From BOG-908 sp963848205 (GTDB taxonomy: Bacteria > Pseudomonadota > Alphaproteobacteria > Acetobacterales > Acetobacteraceae), in assembly GCA_963848205.1 (NCBI GenBank), contig CAWKCV010000002.1:206702-270701 (forward strand): a stretch of DNA of 64,000 nucleotides. Direction: 5' to 3'. Positions 8,644 to 16,133 of the stretch are shown here, piece after piece; position 1 is the stretch's first letter; the number at the start of each line of letters is the position of its first letter. Below the pieces are notes generated by a model that was given only the letters and a program-made list of their open reading frames with translations, searched no databases and was not told the DNA's origin. The position numbers were made by a program, and so were the translations under genes.

Positions 8644-9273
8644 TTGGCCGACTGCACGCGGTTCTGGCTGATCCGCCACGCGATCGTGGATGCGCAGAGC
8701 CGCGCCGTGCTGTACGGCCGGATGGACGTGCCGATCGCGGCCGACAGCCTGGCGGCACAGACCGCCATTTATCGCAGCCTGGCCGAGAGACTGCCGCGCG
8801 ACGCGGTGTGGCTGGTCTCGCCGTTGCAGCGCACACAGCGCACGGCGGATGCCATCCTGCGGGCCAGTGCCGAGCATCGCGTGCCTTGTGTGGAGCCAGG
8901 ATTTACCGAGCAGGATCTGGGCGACTGGCAGGGGCTCAAGCATGCCGATCTGCCGGCCAAACTGACCGACCCCGCCCATCCCTTCTGGCCGTTGGGCGCG
9001 CATGAAGTGCCGCCGGCCGGTGAGAGCATGGCGACTGTGCTGGCGCGCGTCGGCGAGACGCTGGAGCGGCTGGCCGAGCGGCATGCCGGGCAGGATATCG
9101 TGTGCGTCAGCCATGGTGGCACCATACGCGCCGCGGTCGCCCACGCGCTCGGCGTGGACGCGCAGGCTGCCCTCCACTTGTCCGTGCAGAACCTGTCGCT
9201 GACCGTCATCGAGCGGTTTGCCGCCGGGTGGCGCGTGGTGGTCGTCAACGAAGGCGCTGACGTTTCGCCCTGA
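8644..9273 (+). CDS. Histidine phosphatase (phosphoglycerate mutase-like) family protein
   Basis: A 209-residue protein of the branch-1 histidine phosphatase superfamily. The phospho-accepting site is LIRHA (R11, H12; alanine instead of the usual RHG glycine), followed by the conserved SPLQRTQRTA, the acid in EQDLGDWQG, and SHGGTIRA with the second histidine. The start is a TTG four bases after the permease stop; no ATG fits. Possible roles include CobC-like alpha-ribazole phosphatase or a sugar/nucleotide phosphatase, but no cobalamin genes are nearby, so no symbol is given. Confidence 0.85.
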   Translation: MADCTRFWLIRHAIVDAQSRAVLYGRMDVPIAADSLAAQTAIYRSLAERLPRDAVWLVSPLQRTQRTADAILRASAEHRVPCVEPGFTEQDLGDWQGLKHADLPAKLTDPAHPFWPLGAHEVPPAGESMATVLARVGETLERLAERHAGQDIVCVSHGGTIRAAVAHALGVDAQAALHLSVQNLSLTVIERFAAGWRVVVVNEGADVSP

Positions 9274-9279
9274 GGGAGA

Positions 9280-9322
9280 AGGCCTTCTTTTCTGAAGAAA
9301 AGAAGCAAAGGACTTTTGCTCC
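9280..9322 (-). repeat. Dispersed palindromic repeat, copy 4 (inverted)
   Basis: Perfect ten-base arms CTTCTTTTCT (9284-9293) and AGAAAAGAAG (9296-9305), followed on the + strand by the complement of the family lead. It sits opposite copy 5, 70 bases away, forming an inverted pair. Confidence 0.8.
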
Positions 9323-9390
9323 AGGTTTTGGACGGCCATCCGACACAGCGGCCCCGCGAATGTCCGTCGATAGGTCCGCGACAGCGCTTG

Positions 9391-9432
9391 CAGAAGTCTT
9401 TTGGTTCTTTTCTTCAGAAAAGAACGCCTTGC
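9391..9432 (+). repeat. Dispersed palindromic repeat, copy 5
   Basis: Perfect ten-base arms GTTCTTTTCT (9404-9413) and AGAAAAGAAC (9416-9425), preceded by GCAGAAGTCTTTTG. Together with copy 4 it fills most of the 268-base gap between the phosphatase and SYLF genes. Confidence 0.82.
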
Positions 9433-9541
9433 TAAATGCCGACCGCCAGCAAGCCAGCGGCATAAAGTGATCTGTGAGCTTGCCTAGATAACGCCATCAT
9501 GTGCCAATAAGATTCAGCGAGAAACTGAGGAGCGCCCCACC

Positions 9542-10339
9542 ATGCGAACGATCCTGGCGTCGCTTTGCCTACTGGCGCCGCTGGCCGCGCACGCCGAGAC
9601 CGCCGAAGGCCAGCAGCAGCTCGTCGATCGCGCGACGCTGGCCGTGCAGGAGATCATGTCCGGCAAGGAAGGCAACGACCCCAGGGCGCTGCTGCCGCGG
9701 GCGCGCGCCGTGATGGTATGCCCGCGGGTATTCCGGGCCGGCTTCCTGATCGCCGGCGAAGGCGGCGGCTGCGTGCTGCTGGCGCGCGGTGGGCAAGGCA
9801 CCTGGTCGTCGCCGGCGTTCTACAGCATCGGCAGCGGCAGCGTCGGCTTGCAGATCGGTGTGCAGGATGCCGAAGTGCTGATGATGATCCTGACCGACAA
9901 CGGGCTGCGCTCGGTGCTCGACAGCCAGTTCAAGCTGGGCGGCAATGCCTCTGTTGCGTTCGTCAATATCGGCGGCGGCGTGCAGGGTGCCACGACGACG
10001 AACCTGAACGCCGATATCGTTGCCTTCGAGCGGCCGCGGGGGTTCTTCGCGGGCTTCTCGATCGAAGGCAGCGTGATGTCGGCCGACAGCCAGGGCGACC
10101 AGCTCTATTATAACCAGCCGGTCGGCACCGTGGATGTCGTGATGGCGATGCGGGCGAATAACCCGGCGGCCGATCCGTTGCGTGGGGTGCTGATGCGATA
10201 TGGCAGTGGCGGACAGTTGGCACCTGCGCTGCCGCCACCGGTGGCGGTCGGCGGGGGTTACCAGGATTCGCCGCAGGTGGGGTATGGGGCGGGGCCGCGT
10301 GGGCCGGTGCAGCAGCAGGATTTGCCGCCGCCCCGGTAG
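9542..10339 (+). CDS. Exported SYLF (Ysc84-like) lipid-binding domain protein
   Basis: A 265-residue protein with a cleavable signal peptide (MRTILASLCLLAPLAAHA). The SYLF/Ysc84 domain follows: RAVMVCPRVFRAGFLIAGEGG, SPAFYSIGSGSVGLQIG, DNGLRSVLDS and ADIVAFERPRGFFAGFSIEGS. In eukaryotes this domain binds phosphoinositides; bacterial members are periplasmic and uncharacterised. The last 55 residues are Pro/Gly/Gln-rich. It stands alone between dispersed repeat copies 5 and 6. Confidence 0.9.
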   Translation: MRTILASLCLLAPLAAHAETAEGQQQLVDRATLAVQEIMSGKEGNDPRALLPRARAVMVCPRVFRAGFLIAGEGGGCVLLARGGQGTWSSPAFYSIGSGSVGLQIGVQDAEVLMMILTDNGLRSVLDSQFKLGGNASVAFVNIGGGVQGATTTNLNADIVAFERPRGFFAGFSIEGSVMSADSQGDQLYYNQPVGTVDVVMAMRANNPAADPLRGVLMRYGSGGQLAPALPPPVAVGGGYQDSPQVGYGAGPRGPVQQQDLPPPR

Positions 10340-10342
10340 GTA

Positions 10343-10387
10343 GGAAAACAGTCCTTTTCTGGAAGAATGACCAAAAAACGTTTGCTA
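10343..10387 (-). repeat. Dispersed palindromic repeat, copy 6 (inverted)
   Basis: A degenerate copy read on the minus strand: GTCCTTTTCT (10351-10360) with an imperfect partner ending at 10372, then the complement of AAACGTTTTTTGG. It lies between two co-directional genes. Confidence 0.75.
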
Positions 10388-10398
10388 GGAGCGCTGGT

Positions 10399-11856
10399 TT
10401 GAGGATCGCTATCGTGGGCGCGGGTTTCGCCGGCGTTGGCATGGCGGTGGTCTTGCGGCGTGCCGGGTTTACCGACCTGGTGGTGTTCGAGCGTGGCGAT
10501 CGCGTCGGCGGCACCTGGCGGGATAATGCCTATCCTGGCGCCGCATGCGATGTGCCGTCGCATCTGTATTCCTTCTCCTTCGCGCCGAAGCACGACTGGG
10601 CGCATAAATTCTCCCGACAAGCAGATATCCTCGCTTACATCGAGGATGTCGCCGACCGGTTCGGCGTGCGTGACAGCATCAGGCTCGGGACGGCCGTGCA
10701 CGCTGCCACCTACGCGCAATCCACACAGGAATGGCGCCTGACATTGTCGGACGGCACCGAACAGGTATTCGACATACTCATTCCGGCGGTCGGGCAGTTG
10801 AGCGTGCCGTCGATCCCGGCGTTTGCCGGCTTGTCGGATTTCCAGGGCCGGCATTTCCACGCGTCGCGGTGGGACGCGTCAGCCAAGCTGGAAAACGCGC
10901 ATGTCGCGATCGTGGGGTCGGCGGCAAGCGCGGTCCAGATCGTTCCCGAACTTGCAAAGACGTGCGGCAAGCTCAGCGTGTTTCAGCGATCGCCGAACTG
11001 GATCATTCCGCGCGGCAACCATGCGTTCGGCACGTTCACCCAGGGTTTGTTCAAGAAGCTGCCGATCGCGCGGCGTGCTTTGCGCAGTTTCATCTACAGC
11101 TATCAGGAAAGCCTGTTCGGCGCATTCCGCACCGGCTCGCGCCGCAATCGCTGGGTGACAGGCATGGCGCGCAAACATCTGGCGGCGCAGGTCGCCGACC
11201 CGGATCTGCGCGCCAGGCTCACGCCCGGCTACACGCTTGGCTGCAAACGGCTGCTGGTAAGCGACGATTATCTGCCCAGCTTCAGCCGTCCGAACGTCGA
11301 GCTGGTGACCGAAACCATCGAGCGGTTCACACCAACCGGCATCCGCACATTGGACGGGCAGGAGCGTGCCTTCGATACCGTCGTGTTCGCCACCGGATTC
11401 GACGTGCGCAACAGCTTGGCACCCGTCAAGATCACTGGGCGCGATGGCACCTCATTATCGGACACCTGGCGCGACGGGCCGCACGCCTATCTCGGCGTTA
11501 CCGTGCCGGCCTTTCCCAACATGTTCCTGCTGTACGGCCCGAATACAAATCTGGGCCACAGCTCGATCATCTTCATGCTGGAGTGCCAGTTCGGCTATAT
11601 CAGGCAATGCATAGAGAAGCTGGCCGCGTCCGACGCCGGTGCGATGGATGTGCGGCAGGCTGTATGCGACGCCTACAATGCGAAGTTGCACGCATCCCTG
11701 GCGGGCACGGTCTGGTCGACAGGCTGCGGTAATTGGTATGGCCAGGGCGGGCGTATCACTGCCAATTGGTCGGGCTCGACCACGCAATACTGGCGGCAGA
11801 TGCGTGCACCGGCATTGAGCGATTTCACACTGGAACAACGAGCTTTGCCGGCCTGA
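10399..11856 (+). CDS. Flavin-containing monooxygenase, Baeyer-Villiger type
   Basis: A 485-residue FAD/NADPH monooxygenase. The N-terminal FAD-binding GAGFAG is at residues 7-12. The Baeyer-Villiger fingerprint FxGxxxHxxxW is exact at 148-158, and the NADPH Rossmann loop GSAASA is at 173-178. The ATGFD motif precedes the last third. Such enzymes convert ketones to esters or lactones. The start is TTG at 10399, just downstream of repeat copy 6, with no ATG before the FAD motif. There is no metabolic partner next to it, so the substrate is open. Confidence 0.92.
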   Translation: MRIAIVGAGFAGVGMAVVLRRAGFTDLVVFERGDRVGGTWRDNAYPGAACDVPSHLYSFSFAPKHDWAHKFSRQADILAYIEDVADRFGVRDSIRLGTAVHAATYAQSTQEWRLTLSDGTEQVFDILIPAVGQLSVPSIPAFAGLSDFQGRHFHASRWDASAKLENAHVAIVGSAASAVQIVPELAKTCGKLSVFQRSPNWIIPRGNHAFGTFTQGLFKKLPIARRALRSFIYSYQESLFGAFRTGSRRNRWVTGMARKHLAAQVADPDLRARLTPGYTLGCKRLLVSDDYLPSFSRPNVELVTETIERFTPTGIRTLDGQERAFDTVVFATGFDVRNSLAPVKITGRDGTSLSDTWRDGPHAYLGVTVPAFPNMFLLYGPNTNLGHSSIIFMLECQFGYIRQCIEKLAASDAGAMDVRQAVCDAYNAKLHASLAGTVWSTGCGNWYGQGGRITANWSGSTTQYWRQMRAPALSDFTLEQRALPA

Positions 11857-11874
11857 ACCGCCGGCGGAAAGAAT

Positions 11875-11896
11875 CGGCCGGGCTGCTGCCCGGCCG
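11875..11896. terminator. GC-rich hairpin between convergent genes
   Basis: Nine-base perfect stem CGGCCGGGC/GCCCGGCCG with a four-base loop in the short gap between the monooxygenase and the leftward gene at 11905. It has only a weak T-run on either side (ATTCTTT on the minus strand). A bidirectional terminator is the likeliest reading. Confidence 0.6.
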
Positions 11897-11904
11897 ATAG
11901 GTTG

Positions 11905-12531
11905 CTAGATGGCTGTCGCCGACGTGTTGGTTGTCGAGGTGACGTAAGGCGGCTGCTTGTCGTCGAAGCTCTTCCAGCCAGCCTGCTCGTATTCGCCGCG
12001 GCGGACGACGGGATCGACGTGGCCACGGCCGTCGAGAATGCGCTCGGCTTCGGTGGCGCGCAGCTCATCGACACGCGCCGTGACCAGCGACCCGCCACGA
12101 CGAACGCCTTCGGCGTATACGTGGGCGTCTTGTTCCGGCACGCCGGCATGCGTGAGCGAGCCCACGAGGCCGCCGCCGGCCGCACCTACTGCGGCACCGA
12201 CGCCGGCACCGGTGAGTGTCGCGACCAGCCAACCGGCTGCGACGACCGGGCCCACGCCCGGAATGGCGAGCGAGCCGATGCCGGCCAGTAGGCCGAGCCC
12301 GCCGCCGAAGATGGTGCCAGCGGTGGCACCGGCGCCGGCGCCTCCGGCTTCTTCTGCGTCGGCGGCCACGGTGTCGGTCGTGCGATAGCGGGTTTCGTTC
12401 ATCGACGTGCCGGCATTGTTGGCAACGATCGAGATATGATCGTGGCCGAAGCCGGCAGCTTCGAGATCGCGCACGACAGCGACGGCGTCGTCATGATTGT
12501 CGAACATGCGAGTGAGTGTGCGGTCAGTCAT
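11905..12531 (-). CDS. General-stress/glycine-zipper protein, unknown function
   Basis: A 208-residue protein. The N-terminal part (TLTRMFDNHDDAVAVVRDLEAAGF, then DHISIVAN) matches the short alpha/beta domain of general-stress proteins such as YflT. Next come a Gly/Ala-rich hydrophobic stretch with a zipper pattern (GAGATAGTIFGGGLGLLAGIG) and a second ferredoxin-like half (DAHVYAEGVRRGGSLVTARV). It is probably membrane-associated. The start at 12531 is preferred over an earlier frame opening because the domain begins there. It lies just upstream of another leftward envelope gene. Confidence 0.8.
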   Translation of the reverse strand: MTDRTLTRMFDNHDDAVAVVRDLEAAGFGHDHISIVANNAGTSMNETRYRTTDTVAADAEEAGGAGAGATAGTIFGGGLGLLAGIGSLAIPGVGPVVAAGWLVATLTGAGVGAAVGAAGGGLVGSLTHAGVPEQDAHVYAEGVRRGGSLVTARVDELRATEAERILDGRGHVDPVVRRGEYEQAGWKSFDDKQPPYVTSTTNTSATAI

Positions 12532-12554
12532 ATGGCGGTTCCTTTTTTTGTTTT

Positions 12555-12983
12555 TTACGAGGCTTGCTGGCCGACATTGCCCTTGTAGTCGAGCCATACG
12601 CCCACCGACTGGCCGTCCTTCATGCCCATGCCGCGCCACACACCGTCATGGTCCTTCTTGAGGCTCTTGACCTGGCTGTAGCCCTTGGCGGCGATGCGGC
12701 TCATTGCCTGGTGGCGCGTGAAGCTGTTGGCACCCTTGGCCGGCTGGTCGGCATTGGTTTTGGTGGTCACCACGGCCTGGTTGTCGTTGCCGGAGGCTGC
12801 TGCCTTGCCGGCCGGCGTGCCCATGCTGTTCGGCGTAGCGGGCGCACCCATGGTGCTGCCGGCCGGTGCCATCGTGCTGGCCGGCGGAGGAGGTGTGCTG
12901 GCGGCAGGCGGCGCTGCTGTCTGAGCGAACGCTAAGCCGATAGCGAGAATGGACGATGCTGTGCCCAGCATGAGGCGTTTCAT
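12555..12983 (-). CDS. Exported small PepSY-like protein
   Basis: A 142-residue protein with a signal peptide (MKRLMLGTASSILAIGLAFA), a Pro/Ala/Gly-rich linker, and a C-terminal compact domain. That domain, AMSRIAAKGYSQVKSLKKDHDGVWRG then SVGVWLDYKGNV, resembles PepSY-type folds found in periplasmic inhibitors and stress proteins. It is read leftward with 23 bases to the next stress-related gene, so the two may be co-transcribed. The function is unknown. Confidence 0.75.
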   Translation of the reverse strand: MKRLMLGTASSILAIGLAFAQTAAPPAASTPPPPASTMAPAGSTMGAPATPNSMGTPAGKAAASGNDNQAVVTTKTNADQPAKGANSFTRHQAMSRIAAKGYSQVKSLKKDHDGVWRGMGMKDGQSVGVWLDYKGNVGQQAS

Positions 12984-13100
12984 TGGGTGCGCTCCCGTTA
13001 ATATTGCTTGAGGCCTTCTAACGGTCCGCCCGCCTGTGAAGTTTCGCTGGCCGGCTGCGCCCGCCACGCCGGTTCGGGCCAAAGAAACCGCCGCCAGATT

Positions 13101-13147
13101 GCAGAAGTTTCTTGGTCCGTTTTTTCAAGAGAGGACTGCCTGCTTGC
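13101..13147 (+). repeat. Dispersed palindromic repeat, copy 7
   Basis: GCAGAAGTTTCTTGGTCCG followed by a T-run, then AGAGAGGACTGCCTGCTT. The arms are imperfect. It lies between the divergent PepSY gene and the RNase P RNA gene, again not at the 3' end of either. Confidence 0.78.
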
Positions 13148-13173
13148 CTATGTCTTGCTTCCTTGCGAAACAG

Positions 13174-13568
13174 CGGATGCCAGACGGCTGGACGACCGCT
13201 GCGAGAGCAGAGGAAAGTCCGGGCTCCACGGGAATACGGTGCCGGCTAACGGCCGGCGGGGGCGACCCCAGGGAAAGTGCCACAGAAAACAAACCGCCGG
13301 ACGTGCATGGGCGACCATGGGCCGAGGGCAAGGGTGAAACGGTGCGGTAAGAGCGCACCGCGCGCCTGGTGACAGGGGCGGCAGGGTAAACCCCACCGGG
13401 AGCAAGACCGAATAGGGGCGGCCGGCGGCGTGCAAGCGTCGTCAGGGGCATTCTCGCCTCGTCGCCCGGGTTGGTCGCGTCAGGCGCGCGGCAACGCGCG
13501 TCGCAGAGGAATGGTCGTCCATGCCGAAGGGCGGGACAGAACCCGGCTTACAGGCCGTCTGGCATGCC
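13174..13568 (+). ncRNA. rnpB: RNase P RNA, class A
   Basis: The catalytic RNA that matures tRNA 5' ends. Conserved core elements occur in order: GAGGAAAGTCCGGGCTC at 13209, ACAGAAAACAAACCGCC near 13283, GGGTAAACCCC near 13385, GAGCAAGACCGAATAGG near 13401 and ACAGAACCCGGCTTACAG near 13536. Helix P1 closes the molecule: ATGCCAGACGG (13177-13187) pairs exactly with 13555-13565. Length, about 390 nt, and order fit alphaproteobacterial type A. It sits about 400 bases upstream of mraZ. Confidence 0.97.
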
Positions 13569-13737
13569 TACCGTGAAACGCGCCTGGATGGGCCATCTGA
13601 CGCGCATTTTCTGCGATACGGTCGTCACGTGCATTGAGCCCGCTCCGGTCCGTTTCTCGAAAACGCACGCCAGCTGACCCATCCAGCCACGTTGGCGGCA
13701 GGCCTGACGGATTTGGCTGACGATTTAACCCACAGAG

Positions 13738-13746
13738 TTATCCACA
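13738..13746 (+). promoter_or_regulatory. Consensus DnaA box
   Basis: Exact TTATCCACA, with a one-mismatch copy at 13922-13930, both in the AT-rich leader of the dcw cluster. DnaA could influence transcription here, or the match may be fortuitous. No cluster of boxes large enough for an origin is present. Confidence 0.45.
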
Positions 13747-13870
13747 AGAACAGATCATGAATACTTTTGCGTATCGAAAGTCTGTGGAAGGGCTGGGCCA
13801 TCACATTTCTAAACCATTGTTTTCATTGATATGTTGATCTGAAAGCGTACGTAAAAGGCGCGTAATCCCT

Positions 13871-13910
13871 TTGACGCCCATGGTTGCCCATGCTATCCCA
13901 TGTCATCCCA
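13871..13910 (+). promoter_or_regulatory. Putative mraZ promoter with four MraZ boxes
   Basis: CCCA (TGGG on the minus strand) recurs at 13877, 13887, 13897 and 13907, exactly 10 bases apart, the known geometry of MraZ-binding TGGGN direct repeats. They overlap a possible promoter: TTGACG (13871-13876), 17 bases, TATCCC (13894-13899). MraZ is the first gene of the operon, so autorepression of the dcw cluster is the natural reading. Confidence 0.75.
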
Positions 13911-13972
13911 AGGCGCTTCGGTCATCCACAGCGGAGGGCTTGCGTCGGGCGGGGGGGTGATAAGCGGTTGGG

Positions 13973-14461
13973 ATGGGGCAGTTCCTGGGCACGCACCTGA
14001 ACAGGATCGACGCGAAAGGGCGGGTTTCCATACCTGCGCCGTTCCGGGCAGCGCTGCGTGCGCTGTCGGTCGAGGGTGCGGCGCCGTTGGTGCTGCGCCA
14101 GTCTCACGCGCATGCCTGCGTCGAAGGATGGCCGAGCGTCACGTTCGAGGAACTGGCCACACCGTTGAATCAGCTCGACATGTTCGGCGAGGATCACGAG
14201 GACCTCGCACAGGTGCTGTATTCCGACGCCTACCCTGTCGAATCGGACAAGGAAGGACGCATTATGCTGCCGGACGTGTTGGTGCAGCACGCAGGCATTT
14301 CAGACACGGTTATCTTCATGGGGCTCGGCCGGACATTCCAGATATGGGAGCCACAGGCAGCCGAGCGCCGGCGTGCCGAAGCGCGCGAACGCGCCCGCGC
14401 ACGTCGCCTGACGTTGCCGGGTGTCGCGCCGGCCTTGTCGCGATCGGCCACGCTGCCATGA
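13973..14461 (+). CDS. mraZ: Transcriptional regulator MraZ
   Basis: A 162-residue AbrB-like DNA-binding protein with two SpoVT/MraZ half-domains. The first is FLGTHLNRIDAKGRVSIPAPFR; the second contains YPVESDKEGRIMLPDVL. In other bacteria MraZ binds TGGG repeats and represses the dcw operon it heads. The C-terminal tail is Arg-rich. It overlaps rsmH by four bases (ATGA), the first of many such couplings in the cluster. Four phased TGGG boxes lie 63-96 bases upstream of its start. Confidence 0.95.
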   Translation: MGQFLGTHLNRIDAKGRVSIPAPFRAALRALSVEGAAPLVLRQSHAHACVEGWPSVTFEELATPLNQLDMFGEDHEDLAQVLYSDAYPVESDKEGRIMLPDVLVQHAGISDTVIFMGLGRTFQIWEPQAAERRRAEARERARARRLTLPGVAPALSRSATLP

Positions 14462-15402
14462 GCCATATCCCTGTCATGCTCGAGGAAGTGCTCGACGCTC
14501 TCTCTCCCGCCGACGGCGAGCGGATGCTGGACGCGACATTCGGCGGCGGCGGCTATGCGCGTGCAATTCTGGATCGCGCTTCCTGCACCTTGTGGGCGAT
14601 CGATCGAGACCCGGACGCGATCGCGCGCGGCGCTGCTTTGAGCGCCGCCTATCCCGGCCGGCTGCATCTGATCGAAGGCAGTTTCGGCCAGATGCTCGAC
14701 CTGTTGCAGGACGCCGGTGTGGAGGCGCTCGACGGCGTGGTGCTCGATCTGGGCGTCTCCAGCTTTCAGATCGACGATGCGGCGCGCGGCTTCAGCTTTC
14801 GTGGCGATGGCCCGCTGGACATGCGCATGAGCCAGAGCGGCACGACGGCCGCCGACCTCGTTGCCAGCCTGCCCGAAGCGGAGTTGGCCGATACGCTCTA
14901 TCAATATGGCGAGGAGCGCCTGTCGCGCAGGATTGCACGCGCGATCGTGGCCGCGCGCGAGGCCGAACCGATCACCACGACCGGTCGGCTCGCCGCTATC
15001 ATCCGCGGCGTGACGCCGCCGGCGCGCGACGGAATCCATCCTGCCACCCGCAGTTTTCAGGCGCTGCGCATCCGCGTGAACGACGAACTGGGTGAAATTG
15101 AGCGCGCGCTGCACGCTGCATCTTCCTTGCTGGCGCCTGGCGGCCGGCTGGTCGTGGTGTCGTTTCACTCGTTGGAAGACCGTCTGGTGAAACGCTTCTT
15201 TACAAGCGCCGCAGGCCGCAATCCGGCACCCTCACGCCATGATCCTCGTGGACTTGCACCTCAGATGGCGGCGCATTTTCGGCTGCTGACCCCGCGCGCC
15301 GTGCGGCCAGCGCCGGACGAGACGGCGCGCAACCCGCGCGCCCGTAGTGCACGGCTGCGCGCTTTGCAGAAACTGTCCCCAAGTCACGAGGCTTACGCAT
15401 GA
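14458..15402 (+). CDS. rsmH: 16S rRNA (cytosine(1402)-N4)-methyltransferase RsmH
   Basis: A 314-residue SAM methyltransferase that modifies C1402 in the ribosomal P site. Family blocks are HIPVMLEEVLDAL at the start, DATFGGGGYARAIL (SAM site), GVVLDLGVSSFQ, FSFRGDGPLDMRM, and the late VVSFHSLEDRLVKRFF. The start at 14458 overlaps the mraZ stop; the frame is open further upstream only as a shadow of mraZ. Its stop overlaps ftsL by four bases. Confidence 0.97.
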   Translation: MSHIPVMLEEVLDALSPADGERMLDATFGGGGYARAILDRASCTLWAIDRDPDAIARGAALSAAYPGRLHLIEGSFGQMLDLLQDAGVEALDGVVLDLGVSSFQIDDAARGFSFRGDGPLDMRMSQSGTTAADLVASLPEAELADTLYQYGEERLSRRIARAIVAAREAEPITTTGRLAAIIRGVTPPARDGIHPATRSFQALRIRVNDELGEIERALHAASSLLAPGGRLVVVSFHSLEDRLVKRFFTSAAGRNPAPSRHDPRGLAPQMAAHFRLLTPRAVRPAPDETARNPRARSARLRALQKLSPSHEAYA

Positions 15403-16133
15403 TCCGCCCTGTCACTTGCCTTTGCCTGCTCGCTTCCTTGGGCTCAGGACTTTATTTGTATTCCGAAAAGCACCGCACCGCGCTGCTGGACCGCGATATC
15501 GGGCGGCTGATCCACGCGACCGAAGCAGCCCATGCCCGCACGGGCATGCTGCGCGCAGAGTGGGCTCTGCTTAACGAGCCGGGGCGGCTACAGGATATGT
15601 CGGGGCGCTATCTCGCGCTGCATCCGATGGCGCCCACGCAATTCATCCAGCTCAGCGATCTGGCGACGCACCTGCCCGCGCCGGATACGACGGTGGTAGC
15701 TGACGACGATGCGCCGGACGCGACGGCAGCGTCGACCGCGCCGGTTGTCGCAGTTGCCGCGGCCACGCCGAGCCCGATCGAGCAAGCCGCTTTCCCCTCG
15801 CATCATCCGATGCAGCCGCCGCTGAAGACCGATGCCAATTCGCACGCGGTGAAGCTGCTGGCCCATGCCGAGCCGCACCATGCGCCGCATCACGTAGCGC
15901 TGGCCGACCGGCAGGATACGCCGCTGCATGATGGTCTGCGCCCGATGGGCACGCCGTTGCCGTTGGCTGCACCGCAACCGGTGGGCGCGCGGGTTTACAG
16001 TGCGATGGCGCGGCCGATGGGCCGCCCGCTGCCGACTCGCCTCGTCTCGGCTGTGCCGAGTTTCGCGCCGGCCGTCACGTCGTCCCTTGGCGGTGCGGGC
16101 AGCTTGCCGCCACCCGTGCCCTACGGGCGATGA
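15399..16133 (+). CDS. ftsL: FtsL-like cell division protein with long C-terminal extension
   Basis: The position between rsmH and ftsI, an N-terminal membrane helix (residues 4-20) and a coiled-coil/FtsL segment (LRAEWALLNEPGRLQDMSGRYL) identify the FtsL/LSD family. FtsL works with FtsB and FtsQ in the periplasm to activate FtsWI. FtsL is usually about 90-130 residues; here it is 244, with an extra 150-residue Ala/Pro/His-rich tail of unknown role containing His-rich patches (AEPHHAPHHVA). The gene overlaps both neighbours by ATGA. Confidence 0.85.
   Translation: MIRPVTCLCLLASLGSGLYLYSEKHRTALLDRDIGRLIHATEAAHARTGMLRAEWALLNEPGRLQDMSGRYLALHPMAPTQFIQLSDLATHLPAPDTTVVADDDAPDATAASTAPVVAVAAATPSPIEQAAFPSHHPMQPPLKTDANSHAVKLLAHAEPHHAPHHVALADRQDTPLHDGLRPMGTPLPLAAPQPVGARVYSAMARPMGRPLPTRLVSAVPSFAPAVTSSLGGAGSLPPPVPYGR

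Larger units (their letters stand above)
13569..13972. other. Non-coding, relatively AT-rich region between rnpB and mraZ
   Basis: No gene is seen. The stretch 13725-13870 is clearly more AT-rich than its surroundings. It holds a perfect DnaA box (TTATCCACA, 13738-13746), a one-mismatch box (TCATCCACA, 13922-13930), and the mraZ promoter/operator described separately. Confidence 0.7.

Noticed and set aside
13569..13972. A chromosomal replication origin because of DnaA boxes and AT-richness
   Set aside because: Only one perfect and one near-perfect box, no dnaA/hemE/parAB context, and the region is explained as the mraZ leader.
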